From: Bolinopsis microptera
Lineage: Eukaryota > Ctenophora > Tentaculata > Lobata > Bolinopsidae
Direction of reading: 5' to 3'
Length of the DNA: 64,000 nt
NCBI RefSeq assembly: GCF_026151205.1
Contig: NC_087083.1
Coordinates: forward strand, 11,034,944 to 11,098,943
The notes below the pieces were generated by a model that ran no database searches, was not told the origin of the DNA, and worked only from the letters and a program-made list of their open reading frames with translations. Both the position numbers and the translations under genes were made by a program. This document shows positions 48,701-60,700 of the stretch, piece after piece (the stretch's first letter is position 1; every line of letters starts with the position of its first letter).

Positions 48701-51700
48701 TCAGTAAAAGATGATATATTTTAACAAGTAAAATTCATATAATTGACGATTAAGAGCTGTAGGAGTGTGTTCATGACTCGGAAAGTGGCATACTCTTATA
48801 GCTATGGTATGAAATGGTTAACTTTAGTCAAGGTCTCTACGACCTTCGCTTTTGGCGCTGTGAATCTTGCGCTTCAAGCGCACTGCGAAAATTCCTGCAG
48901 GAACTTCCCGACATTGTAGAGACCTGAAACCTCGATTAAAGTATATTAGAGGAGCACACATTTAGAACTCCTTCCATACTCCTTCGTGACTAAATTGACG
49001 ATTTAGAGAATTTTACCCGTTTAAAATTGGTGAAAAATATGGGCGTGGCCTAAGTCAGTATTATACGAAACCGTAGAGACACAAACATTTTTTTGGTTGT
49101 TCCTGACCCTATAATAGAGCAACTAATTAGAGGTGATATCTAATTATTTGAACGAAAAGTGGTTTTGTGAACCGCCTTATAATGCCAGATAACCCCCTCT
49201 ATATCCCTGAGCTGTCCCGCATCAGGGTTCGCAGATCCTCTTTAGAGTTTGTCCCAATTTCCTTCAGTAACATAGACAAGTAGCTTTGTCTTGGTCGGCC
49301 TTGTTGTGCTCTACCAGTACCCTGAATACGTTCCCATAAGACTAAATCACTGGCAAGTAGCTCAGGATTTTACTAACATGTTCAGCCACTCAGAAGTGCC
49401 AAATGATCCTCTGGTTCATGAAATGAACAAAAATGAACTTAACCCTAAAATCGACTAAACTGAGTTGAAACCGATCAGAGTCTGTTGGTCAATTCGTGGG
49501 AATTTAGAATAATGTTAATTTATTTGTTCTTTTTGTTCATTCCATGAACCAGGGGAATATTTCGCACTTTTAAGTGACTGGAAATGTTAGTACACATGCC
49601 CCTCTACCATACCAGATCCATTTCATGCCAGTTCAGGCATAATTACCGCTAAAAAGCATGTTTCTAAATTTCTGTCAAATGTTTCCAAAATCTTAACTAC
49701 TGCTCAGAAGCCAAAATGGAAATATTGCCCAGAGCCCTTTCTGAACAAGCTGGACCCACTAAACTTCCCGGGGACACTCCTGGTATCAATAGCAATCGGT
49801 TTCAGTTCAGTCCAGGACATTCTGAGACAATGTTCATTTTTTGTTCATTTCATTCATTCCATGAATTCCATGAATTCCATGAATTCGATAAATATTTCAA
49901 AACTAGCTGGACAAATACCGCCAAAAACATCGATAAAATGTTGTCTCCAACATCTTGGATACATCTTCTGTACTTTGGATACCGCGAGTTCATGAATCCG
50001 AGATTTTGGAAACATTTTGGAAACATGTGTCAGAATTGTGTCAGAATTGTGTCCGATTTGGAAACATGCCTTTGTAGCCACAATTATGCCTGGACTGACT
50101 TACAATCGATCTGGTATGGTAGAGGGACATGTGTACTAACATTTCTAACCACTCAGAAGTGCGAAATATTGCCCTGGTTCATGGAATGAACGAAATGAAC
50201 AAAAAATGAACATTGTCCTAGAATCGCCTAAAATGAGCTGAAACCGATTGGGATCGATTGGTATTAGTACCACAAGTGTCCCTGAGAAGTTTGGTGGGTC
50301 TAGCATGTCCAGAAGGGCTCTGGAGCAATGTTTCCATTTTGGTGTCAGAGTAGTTGAGCTCGTGGAAACATTTGTGTCCGATTTGGAAACATGCCTTTGT
50401 AGCCACAATTATGCCTGGACTGACTTGAAATCGATCTGGTATGGTAGAGGGACATGTGTACTAACATTTCTAACCACTCAGAAGTGCGAAATATTGCCCT
50501 GGTTCATGGAATGAACGAAATGAACAAAAAATGAACATTATCCTAGAATTGCCTAAAATGAACTGAAACCGATTGGGATCGATTGGTATTGATACCACAA
50601 GTATCCCTGAGAAGTTTGGTGGGTCTAGCATGTCCAGAAAGGGCTCTGGGGCAATGTTTCCATTTTGGTGTCAGAGTAGTTGAGCTCGTGGAAACATTTG
50701 TGTCCGATTTGGAAACATGCCTTTCTAGCCACAATTATGCCTGGACTGACTTGAAATCGATCTGGTATGGTAGAGGGACATGTGTACTAACATTTCTAAC
50801 CACTCAGAAGTGCGAAATATTGCCCTGGTTCATGGAATGAACGAAATGAACAAAAAATGAACATTGTCCTAGAATCGCCTAAAATGAGCTGAAACCGATT
50901 GGGATCGATTGGTATTGATACCACAAGTGTCCCTGAGAAGTTTGGTGGGTCTAGCATGTCCAGAAAGGGCTCTGGAGCAATGTTTCCATTTTGGTGTCAG
51001 AGTAGTTGAGCTCGTGGAAACATTTGTGTCCGATTTGGAAACATGCCTTTGTAGCCACAATTATGCCTGGACTGACTTGAAATCGATCTGGTATGGTAGA
51101 GGGACATGTGTACTAACATTTCTAACCACTCAGAAGTGCGAAATATTGCCCTGGTTCATGGAATGAACGAAATGAACAAAAAATGAACATTGTCCTAGAA
51201 TCGCCTAAAATGAGCTGAAACCGATTGGGATCGATTGGTATTGATACCACAAGTGTCCCAGAGAAGTTTGTTGGGTCTAGCATGTCCAGAAAGGGCTCTG
51301 GAGCAATGTTTCCATTTTGGTGTCAGAGTAGTTGAGCTCGTGGAAACATTTGTGTCCGATTTGGAAACATGCCTTTGTAGCCACAATTATGCCTGGACTG
51401 ACTTGAAATCGATCTGGTATGGTAGAGGGACATGTGTACTAACATTTCTAACCACTCAGAAGTGCGAAATATTGCCCTGGTTCATGGAATGAACGAAATG
51501 AACAAAAAATGAACATTATCCTAGAATTGCCTAAAATGAACTGAAACCGATTGGGATCGATTGGTATTGATACCACAAGTATCCCTGAGAAGTTTGGTGG
51601 GTCTAGCATGTCCAGAAAGGGCTCTGGGGCAATGTTTCCATTTTGGTGTCAGAGTAGTTGAGCTCGTGGAAACATTTGTGTCCGATTTGGAAACATGCCT

Positions 51701-54700
51701 TTGTAGCCACAATTATGCCTGGACTGACTTGAAATCGATCTGGTATGGTAGAGGGACATGTGTACTAACATTTCTAACCACTCAGAAGTGCGAAATATTG
51801 CCCTGGTTCATGGAATGAACGAAATGAACAAAAAATGAACATTATCCTAGAATTGCCTAAAATGAACTGAAACCGATTGGGATCGATTGGTATTGATACC
51901 ACAAGTATCCCTGAGAAGTTTGGTGGGTCTAGCATGTCCAGAAAGGGCTCTGGGGCAATGTTTCCATTTTGGTGTCAGAGTAGTTGAGCTCGTGGAAACA
52001 TTTGTGTCCGATTTGGAAACATGCCTTTCTAGCCACAATTATGCCTGGACTGACTTGAAATCGATCTGGTATGGTAGAGGGACATGTGTACTAACATTTC
52101 TAACCACTCAGAAGTGCGAAATATTGCCCTGGTTCATGGAATGAACGAAATGAACAAAAAATGAACATTATCCTAGAATTGCCTAAAATGAACTGAAACC
52201 GATTGGGATCGATTGGTATTGATACCACAAGTATCCCTGAGAAGTTTGGTGGGTCTAGCATGTCCAGAAAGGGCTCTGGGGCAATGTTTCCATTTTGGTG
52301 TCAGAGTAGTTGAGCTCGTGGAAACATTTGTGTCCGATTTGGAAACATGCCTTTCTAGCCACAATTATGCCTGGACTGACTTAAAATCGATCTGGTATGG
52401 TAGAGGGACATGTGTACTAACATTTCTAACCACTCAGAAGTGCGAAATATTGCCCTGGTTCATGGAATGAACAAAATGAACAAAAAATGAACATTATCCT
52501 AGAATTGCCTAAAATGAACTGAAACCGATTGGGATCGATTGGTATTGATACCACAAGTGTTCCTGAGAAGTTTGGTGGGTCTAGCATGTCCAGAAAGGGC
52601 TCTGGAGCAATGTTTCCATTTTGGTGTCAGAGTAGTTGAGCTCGTGGAAACATTTGTGTCCGATTTGGAAACATGCCTTTGTAGCCACAATTATGCCTGG
52701 ACTGACTTGAAATCGATCTGGTATGGTAGAGGGACATGTGTACTAACATTTCTAACCACTCAGAAGTGCGAAATATTGCCCTGGTTCATGGAATGAACGA
52801 AATGAACAAAAAATGAACATTATCCTAGAATTGCCTAAAATGAACTGAAACCGATTGGGATCGATTAGTATTGATACCACAATTGTCCCTGAGAAGTTTG
52901 GTGGGTCTAGCATGTCCAGAAAGGGCTCTGGGGCAATGTTTCCATTTTGGTGTCAGAGTAGTTGAGCTCGTGGAAACATTTGTGTCCGATTTGGAAACAT
53001 GCCGTTGAAAAGAATGAGAAGTGATGGTGGACCCCTAAACACTCCCAAACGTGCCAGACGTTGGATTTAAATGTTTTTGTATACTATTGAATAATACAGG
53101 GGGGGGAGCAAAAGTCAGTACCCATACGTTGGCCTTAATAGCTCAGTCACTGAGTGCCCAATTGAAATAATTCCTTTTGGTATGACTTACTACCAAATGA
53201 AGGTTCATTTTCGCATTTATTTGATAGTTTTGATATCCGGATCGAACCAAATGTTATTGAATGGTGTTTGGTCATTTAAATTACGTTTGTCCTGAAAAAA
53301 TGAGTCCTAGCTTTTCAGATGACCGAGATATGAAGATAATAATTTTATAGATAACCGGTAGTAGAGACTTATCAAACTATTGTTTAGGAGGAAACGCGAG
53401 CTTTCAGTGTAATACACTTTCATCAGGCTCAAATTATTTGCTATATAGTAGTGTTGCAAGTATTAAGACATATGAAGCATAACAAGTTTGTTCATTACAT
53501 GTGATCAGGTGATTAGGTTGAGGCTAGACCCGCATTATGGGAAGCATGCAGAGAGCCCAATTACGGTTGTCGTAATTGGGTAATCATTGAGTACCCAATC
53601 AATTTTGCTAACGAGATAAACAAATTGCTTGATAACTTCGTCATTTTAATTCCGTTTCGCGCCATCTTTCAGATTATTTTCCGGATTAAACGACCCAGGC
53701 AATATGTTACAACGGAGTCTCTAACATATTCACAAACACGAATATAAGTAATTCAATGTTGATTGCGTGTGGCCCCCAAAAATCGAATTTTTTAAATTTT
53801 GGTGACGGAATCCTCGAACAAGTAGGTTCAGTATGCCATCTGCAAAGCAACAACTCTCATAAAACACGGCGGTGGTATAAGACCCAACGTATGGGTACTG
53901 ACTTCCCCCCCCCCCCCCCCCCCCCTCAACTCGATTCCAGCTCATTTCAGGCGATTCTAGGATAATGTTCATTTTTTGTTCATTTCGTTCATTCCATGAA
54001 TCAGGGCAATATTTCGCACTTTTGAGTGGTTGGAAATGTTAGTACACATGTTCTTCTACCATACCAGATCAAAACCTAGTCAGTTCAGGCATAATTGCGG
54101 CTACAAGGGCATGTTTCCAAATCGGACACAAATGTTTCCACGAGCTCAACTACTCTGACACCAAAATGGAAACATTGCCCCAGAGCCCTTTCTGATCATG
54201 CTAGACCCACCAAACTTCTCAGGGACACTTGTGGTATCAATACCAATCGATCCCAATCGGTTTCAGTTCATTTTAGGCATTTCTAGGATAATGTTCATTT
54301 TTTGTTCATTTCGTTCATTCCATGAACCAAGGCAATATTTCGCACTTCTGAGTGGTAAGAAATGTTAGTACACATGTCCCTCTACCATACCAGATCGATT
54401 CCAAGTCAGTTCAGGTATAATTTAATTGCGGCTACAAGGGCATGTTTCCAAATCGGACACAAATGTTTCCACGAGCTCAACTACTCTGACACCAAAATGG
54501 AAACATTGCCCCAGAGCCCTTTCTGAACATGCTAGACCCCCAAACTTCTCAGGGACAAGTTTGTGGTATCAATACCAATCGATCCCAATCGGTTTCAGTT
54601 CATTTTAGGCAATTCTAGGATAATGTTCATTTTTTGATCATTTCGTTCATTCTATGAATCATAGAAATATTTCACAGGAAGCTTAAAATGTTAGTACTCA

Positions 54701-57700
54701 AGCCACTGTATCATACCAGGGCAAATCCAACTCTGTTTACGGACATATACTGTATACAGCCAAAAACATGTTTCCAAATCGGACACAAATGTTTCCACGA
54801 ACTCGGATTCATCTTCTGGATACCGCGGGCGCGATCTTGTTTCACCAACGAAATCCTACTAGCTTCATCAATTTTGAATAAATTTTACGCGCGCGCGCGG
54901 CGAGACGCGCGGATTTTCGGAGATGAACGAATTTAAGTAAACCCGATTTATTATTTTTGCTCTGAAAATTAATATATAGGTGGAAGTAGAACCCAACTTT
55001 ATTGCACTCTACGCATCTAAAACTCATATTAGTAGTAATGTTAGTTGTCGCTTAACTAAACCATTTCAGATTTTATGTCGAGTTACGTCATTGTTTGCAT
55101 CATTGATGTAAAATATACCTGGGAAACTCCTTCTAGCCGCACCTCACGCATGATGAGTGATAGCTCATATCGAAAACCCCCGAGCTGAAGTGTGTGTCAC
55201 ACGAGAGTCTGCAACATGGTGTGTAGTTAATACTTTTGAAAATTAATTATTTCACCACTAGAAGATTTACAGGTTGTAATTGTAATAAGTCTATCTATGT
55301 GTTATGATTCATGTTTGTCTATTAATAATAATTATTTTTCTCAGGAGTCACGTGCGAAGGACAAAATTTGCCGTTACGGCAGTAGACAATTCTAGCTAAG
55401 AAAGCAGAGTTCAGAGCAGAATTGAAGCAGAAAGCTGCCGACCAACACCTGTACCTCTCAGCGCAGCAACACAAAACAAAAAAGGTGGCACCCAATCTAT
55501 TCACCCAACTCCTGACAGTACATGGAATCACCCCAGACAATTACAGACTTCCTCTGGCGTTTGGTCTTCTCCCTGGAAAGCGGCAAGAACACTACACAAA
55601 CTTACTAGAAGAACTGGATCGCTTTGGACCTTTCCAGCCAGACACCGCCCTTTGTGATAATGAAGCTAGACTACGGAACAGTGTCACTGCTGTCTGGCCC
55701 GGGACTACTCTACGTGGCTGCTACTTCCACTTCAAACAGGCTCTATGGAGGAACTTCGCTCGCTCTGACCTTGTTCCGGAGTATCAGGTGGTTGGATCCG
55801 ACATCCGGAAAGCCTTCCAACGGATCGGAGCTCTACCTTTCATCCCTCCTGATGACATTCACTACGGAGGGCAGACCTTTAGACCTATCCTCTCCGCAGA
55901 TATGGATGTCTTAACATTATACTTTGAGTCCACGTGGATGGGAACACCAAACAGACCTGCTCGCTTCGATCACCTGTCCTGGAACCAGTACGATTGCTGT
56001 CTAGCTGGTCTCCCACGCTCTTTGAACCTTACAGAAGGATGACATAATGGTTTCCGCAGCCTCGTCCAGTGTTCAAATCCTACCATCTGGAAATTCCTTG
56101 AAGCCCTCAAACTAGAGCAAGGACTAACAGACTCAACACTGACAACACTCTTGGAGTATTCTAAGACAGGACAACACGTGTTATGCTCCAGCTCTACAAA
56201 TCCCTGATAAGGTCCAGAGTGGAGTACTGCTGGCCGCTTTGGAATCAAAACAAGATCTATGATGTCCAGTCTATCGAGAGCATACAACGCTAGTTCACCA
56301 GACGGATTCTAGGGCTCAGAGACACCGATTAAATGGAATAGACTGAAGGAACTGAAACTTACATCACTGCATAGACGCCGAGAACGCTACACCATCATAC
56401 ATCTGTGGAAAGTTCTCCAGGGAATATGTCCAAATGTTCTAGATGTACAGTTCAGAGAGAATGCCAGACTGGGAGTTAAAGTTATACTCCCTTCTCTCAC
56501 CAAACAAGCATCAGCTGCTGCACGCTCCACCTACGACCACTCATTCGCAGTAAGAGCTGGAAGACTCTGGAATGTTCTCCCCAAAATTGTCAATACTCGA
56601 AGGACTTTGACAAGCTTCAAGACATCTCTTGGAAACTTCCTAGACACCCTTCCAGAATCCAGACAAGCCCCTACTTCTGGATACAGTGCAGAAAACTCTA
56701 TTTCTACAGACATAGCGGAGTTCTACAGTTACTAGCTACGAGTCCACATGGATCGAGATCTCATCAATCCTACCTTCGCTCACTACAAATGGAGTCCACC
56801 AAGATGCTGCTTCCCCGGAGTTCAACATAGCTGAAGGATTGCTCCACGGCCTCTACTGCACTCAATGTTATCCTTTTCAAACCTTACTATCTGGAAATTT
56901 CTGGACTGTCTGAAGGCGGGGCAGGACATAACATATGTGAAACTCACGAAGAGACTGTGCAGAGAACGTCCTAGCCGAGGAGCAGCAAAGTGGATCTTAA
57001 GTATGACGAGAGACTGCAGACTGTTAACTTGATTTTCTTAAAGTTATTGGATGTATGATTTGAATTTATGATATAATGAATTTGTGATTTAAATTTATTA
57101 ACATGACTTTCAAATTGATAATCTCTCTTGGTGAAGAATATAATAATAATTTGTATAATTTGTAAAGTTCGTAGATTCCTCTACAGGGTCATCGAATAGT
57201 TCGACCGCCCTTGTTTAACAGTACACTACATTGTAGATGTTCTGAAGGAGTATCCTAAGATTCTTGATCTTTTGGCACAGGCACCCCTCCTCATTTAACC
57301 CTCAATCAAGTTTCCTATCATTCGGCTAATTCGACCGAGGAGATCACATAGATCCAATGAATCCTTAGCTACTCCCTAGACTGAGTAAAACTGGGATTCT
57401 AACCCTGAACCTTCTGTACAGAAGGCGGAAGCTCTTAACCACTAGGCCACCCAGCCATTGAGAAAAATTGGGGGAAATTCAACTAAGCGTCGCTTATTTT
57501 CGGTACTGCTTGTCCCCGTTGACTAACCGACGTGTTACCACACTTAGTATTAAGGCTTCATGCAGAGAAAAGCATGTCAAGACGATAATCCCGCTTAGGC
57601 CATATTACAATTCAAATACACGATGCAACGAATTTTGAGGCCATGCCTTGGCCTTGTTCATACAAGTTGTATATCCTACTGGAGAACTAAAGCAATATTG

Positions 57701-60700
57701 GGCCGCATTCTTTGTTGGCACCGCAATCATTTCCTATTCTAACATACATAGCATAATAACATTGAACATAGGTAAGCAAGCAACACCACGATTTTCTCGT
57801 AAAATCGGTAATATTTCTGTATTTAATGTAGAGCCGGGCGCTAGATCACAGATATCCCTAGATATGCACGATCTTTGATCCATCTAGGGTCGCCCCTGAA
57901 ATTGGAGATACTCTCTCTAAGGCATGCTACCATCTTATTTCACAATTGCCTGTAGGGAGGTACCCCAAAAATTACCTTTTTAACTAACAGTTGCACTGCC
58001 ACCAGACAGGAGGGTGTAAAATGCAGCTCTGATTTGAAGAAATCAATATGACTGAAGACTCTTATAAAGCTAATTTGTAGCGATTGTATCGGCAATCTGT
58101 TCAGCCGACAACCACTACATTTATTGATTACGAGCTGTGCTTGTAATCGATAAAGGATTCCAATGTTGTAGTGTCAGAGTCAGTAAATTAACGCATGCTA
58201 CCCTAAATTAACGCATGCTACCGGCCCTGTACCCCAATACACACGATGTCCTCAGACCTCATCATTGATTCTCCAGTAAATTTAACGACATTACTTCGGA
58301 GTATTCCAACAGCCACATTGTTACACACGTGCAACCAGCCAATTGTAGGTAGCCGAAGGATTAATTTTGGCCAGTGACGGTTAAACTTAAAGTAGTGTGT
58401 ACCGTACTTCGCCCGAGACTGCTGCAATGTGCAGCTCCTCATTTAACCCTCACTTCCGATTTCCCGAGTATTCGGCTGATAGAAATGTTCCCTTTGTCTA
58501 TAAGTATAACCACGATCCAATAAACAATAAATGAAAGCAAAAACTATATTCATCACTTATTTATCGCCATTTAAAAGTTTATAATATTTGACCCTATGTT
58601 CTCCAGTCCTAATATATAATATAACCGGCCCGTATAATATAACCCGTAAAGAGCGAGTAGTGCGACCGACGTAAGCCTTTCCACAGACACTACATTGGGA
58701 AATAACAAATAAATGATGTTGTAACTCTATAAGCAGTAGAAGTTTCCACTTTCCAAGGGAAGCTTTAAGTTCACAACATTTGCATCGTGGCACATTGCAT
58801 TCGCTGGTTCATGGTTGGGCCATGTTTAGCTCCTAAAGCAAGTAAAGTTCTTTCAATTTGACGAGGCGAGATTTTAACAACATAACTCGCAGGACTGCTG
58901 TATTTAGCACACGCGCGACTGTAATGATATGAAAAATGAGCCGTCCACTCATGCCTATATATAGTCATCGTGTCCATAGATACGTGAAGCGACGCGTATC
59001 CATAGATACGTGTAGTGACGCGCAAGTTATTCTATTATGAATTCATTTTGTTCGGCGCGCGGCGTAAGAATTTATTTTGACCATATAAATGTTCATAACT
59101 GTTTATGAGAACCTGCGCTGAGTTTTTTGAGAAGGGCGACATTCGATTGAGCATTTTTGCTATCCAATGGTATAAAATGTAGCACCAGCGCAATTATCGC
59201 TCAATAATCTTATTTCTACGCGCAGCTCTCAGCGGGAAAAAATGGATTTAAAAATCATTTGCTGAAATTTAAAAAACGTCAAAAAAATTGAAAAAATTCG
59301 GATTTTTGATGGTTTTGAATGCCGTCGAGCGTTCATATTAATGTCCGTTCATAATTATGTCCGTTCATGTAATGTCCGTCCAAATAAGGTCCGATAAGGT
59401 AGTAGTTAAAACAGATTTCGTAATTTATTTCAAAATGTGTGCCTTTTTCAGCGTAAGATTACATTTTTTTTATTCTTAACCAAAATAAAATGTTTAAGTC
59501 ATTTGATTCACTCATTTTTATGCTATATCCCAGTAATGCAATTATAGCAATGGTATCTCTAAATTCTAATAATGAACGATCCTAATTTTATACAAAATCC
59601 TTGATTCATTGAAATGTTCATTAAAGCAGATATTGGTGTGATTGAACGGTGAACCTTCAAAAAAATAACCGATCAGTTTTGAATTGCATATATTTTTTAT
59701 ATCCAACCATTTTGTCAAGAAATTATGTAAATCAGATGTTTTTTAATGTGTCAAATCCTCTATTTCTTATAAAAAACTTATATATATTTGAATATCTCAG
59801 AAAATTGAATTTAAGAATATATGCGGAATCCGAAAAATATGCAAATTAGGAATGTTTTTCACTGCACTGTAAATCACAAATTAATAAACGAATAATTAAT
59901 AATTAATAAACTTATATTTAATAAACTAAAATATATTTGACGTCTTCATACCTCGTGGATGGACCAGGTGCAGAGTCCAATGTACTGACTGTAAACATAT
60001 CTGGCTCCTTTAAAGAATGGCACAATGGAAACAAGTATCGGTAGGATCCACATGACTATCATGTATCGGGATACTAAGGTTCCTTGGACCAGTCTCTTGA
60101 AGTGCATTGGTCGGGTTATTGCCAGCAGCCGGATCAAACTCAGCCCTATTGGGGAATATTGATTTGTAAAATTATCAAGACATAATAAAAAAGATACCGG
60201 CATAAACATCATAAAATATTATGAATGATTTATGTCGACATTAGTTCGGGAAACATTATCATTTATCACCATTGGATTCATTATAGTTATTATGATGCAT
60301 TGTAGGTATTGATGATTGTAGATATTGATACATTGTAGATATTGATGCACTGTAGATATTGATGCATTGTAGTTATTATGATGCATTGTAGATATTGATG
60401 CATTGTAGATATTGATGCATTGTAGTTATTATGATGCATTGTAGATATTGATGCATTGAAGTTATTGATGCATTGTAGTTATTATGATGCATTGTAGATA
60501 TTGATGCATTGTAGAATTTGATGCATTGTAGATATTGATGCATTGTAGATATTGATGCATTGTAGATATTGATGCATTGTAGAAATTGATGCATTGTTAA
60601 TATTGATGCATTGTAAATATTGATGCATTGTACATATTGATGCATTGTAGTTATTGATGCATTGTAGATATTGATGCATTGTAGATATTGATGCATTGTA

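Larger units (their letters stand above)
43161..59399. mobile_element. 16.2-kb segment bounded by 38-bp terminal inverted repeats and TA
   Basis: Left end CCTTATCGGACCTTATTTGG continuing to ACGGACATTACTTGAACG; the right end read inward is the same with one mismatch in 38. TA precedes the left and follows the right end. Both ends carry several subterminal GTCCGTTCA words (43,215-43,275 and 59,340-59,380), as expected for transposase sites. Near the left end lies a pogo-like transposase relic; the rest is later insertions. Removing this segment and the LINE leaves an intron of about 1 kb. It could instead be two unrelated solo ends, but near-identity argues for one element. Confidence 0.6.

Noticed and set aside
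50583-52796. Repeated 85-residue open frames at 326-bp spacing
   Set aside because: They result from near-identity of satellite units. The unit length is not a multiple of three, there is no start context or domain, and complementary frames are equally open.
49372-54830. CRISPR-like array
   Set aside because: Units are 326 bp and identical throughout, without variable spacers, and the DNA is animal.
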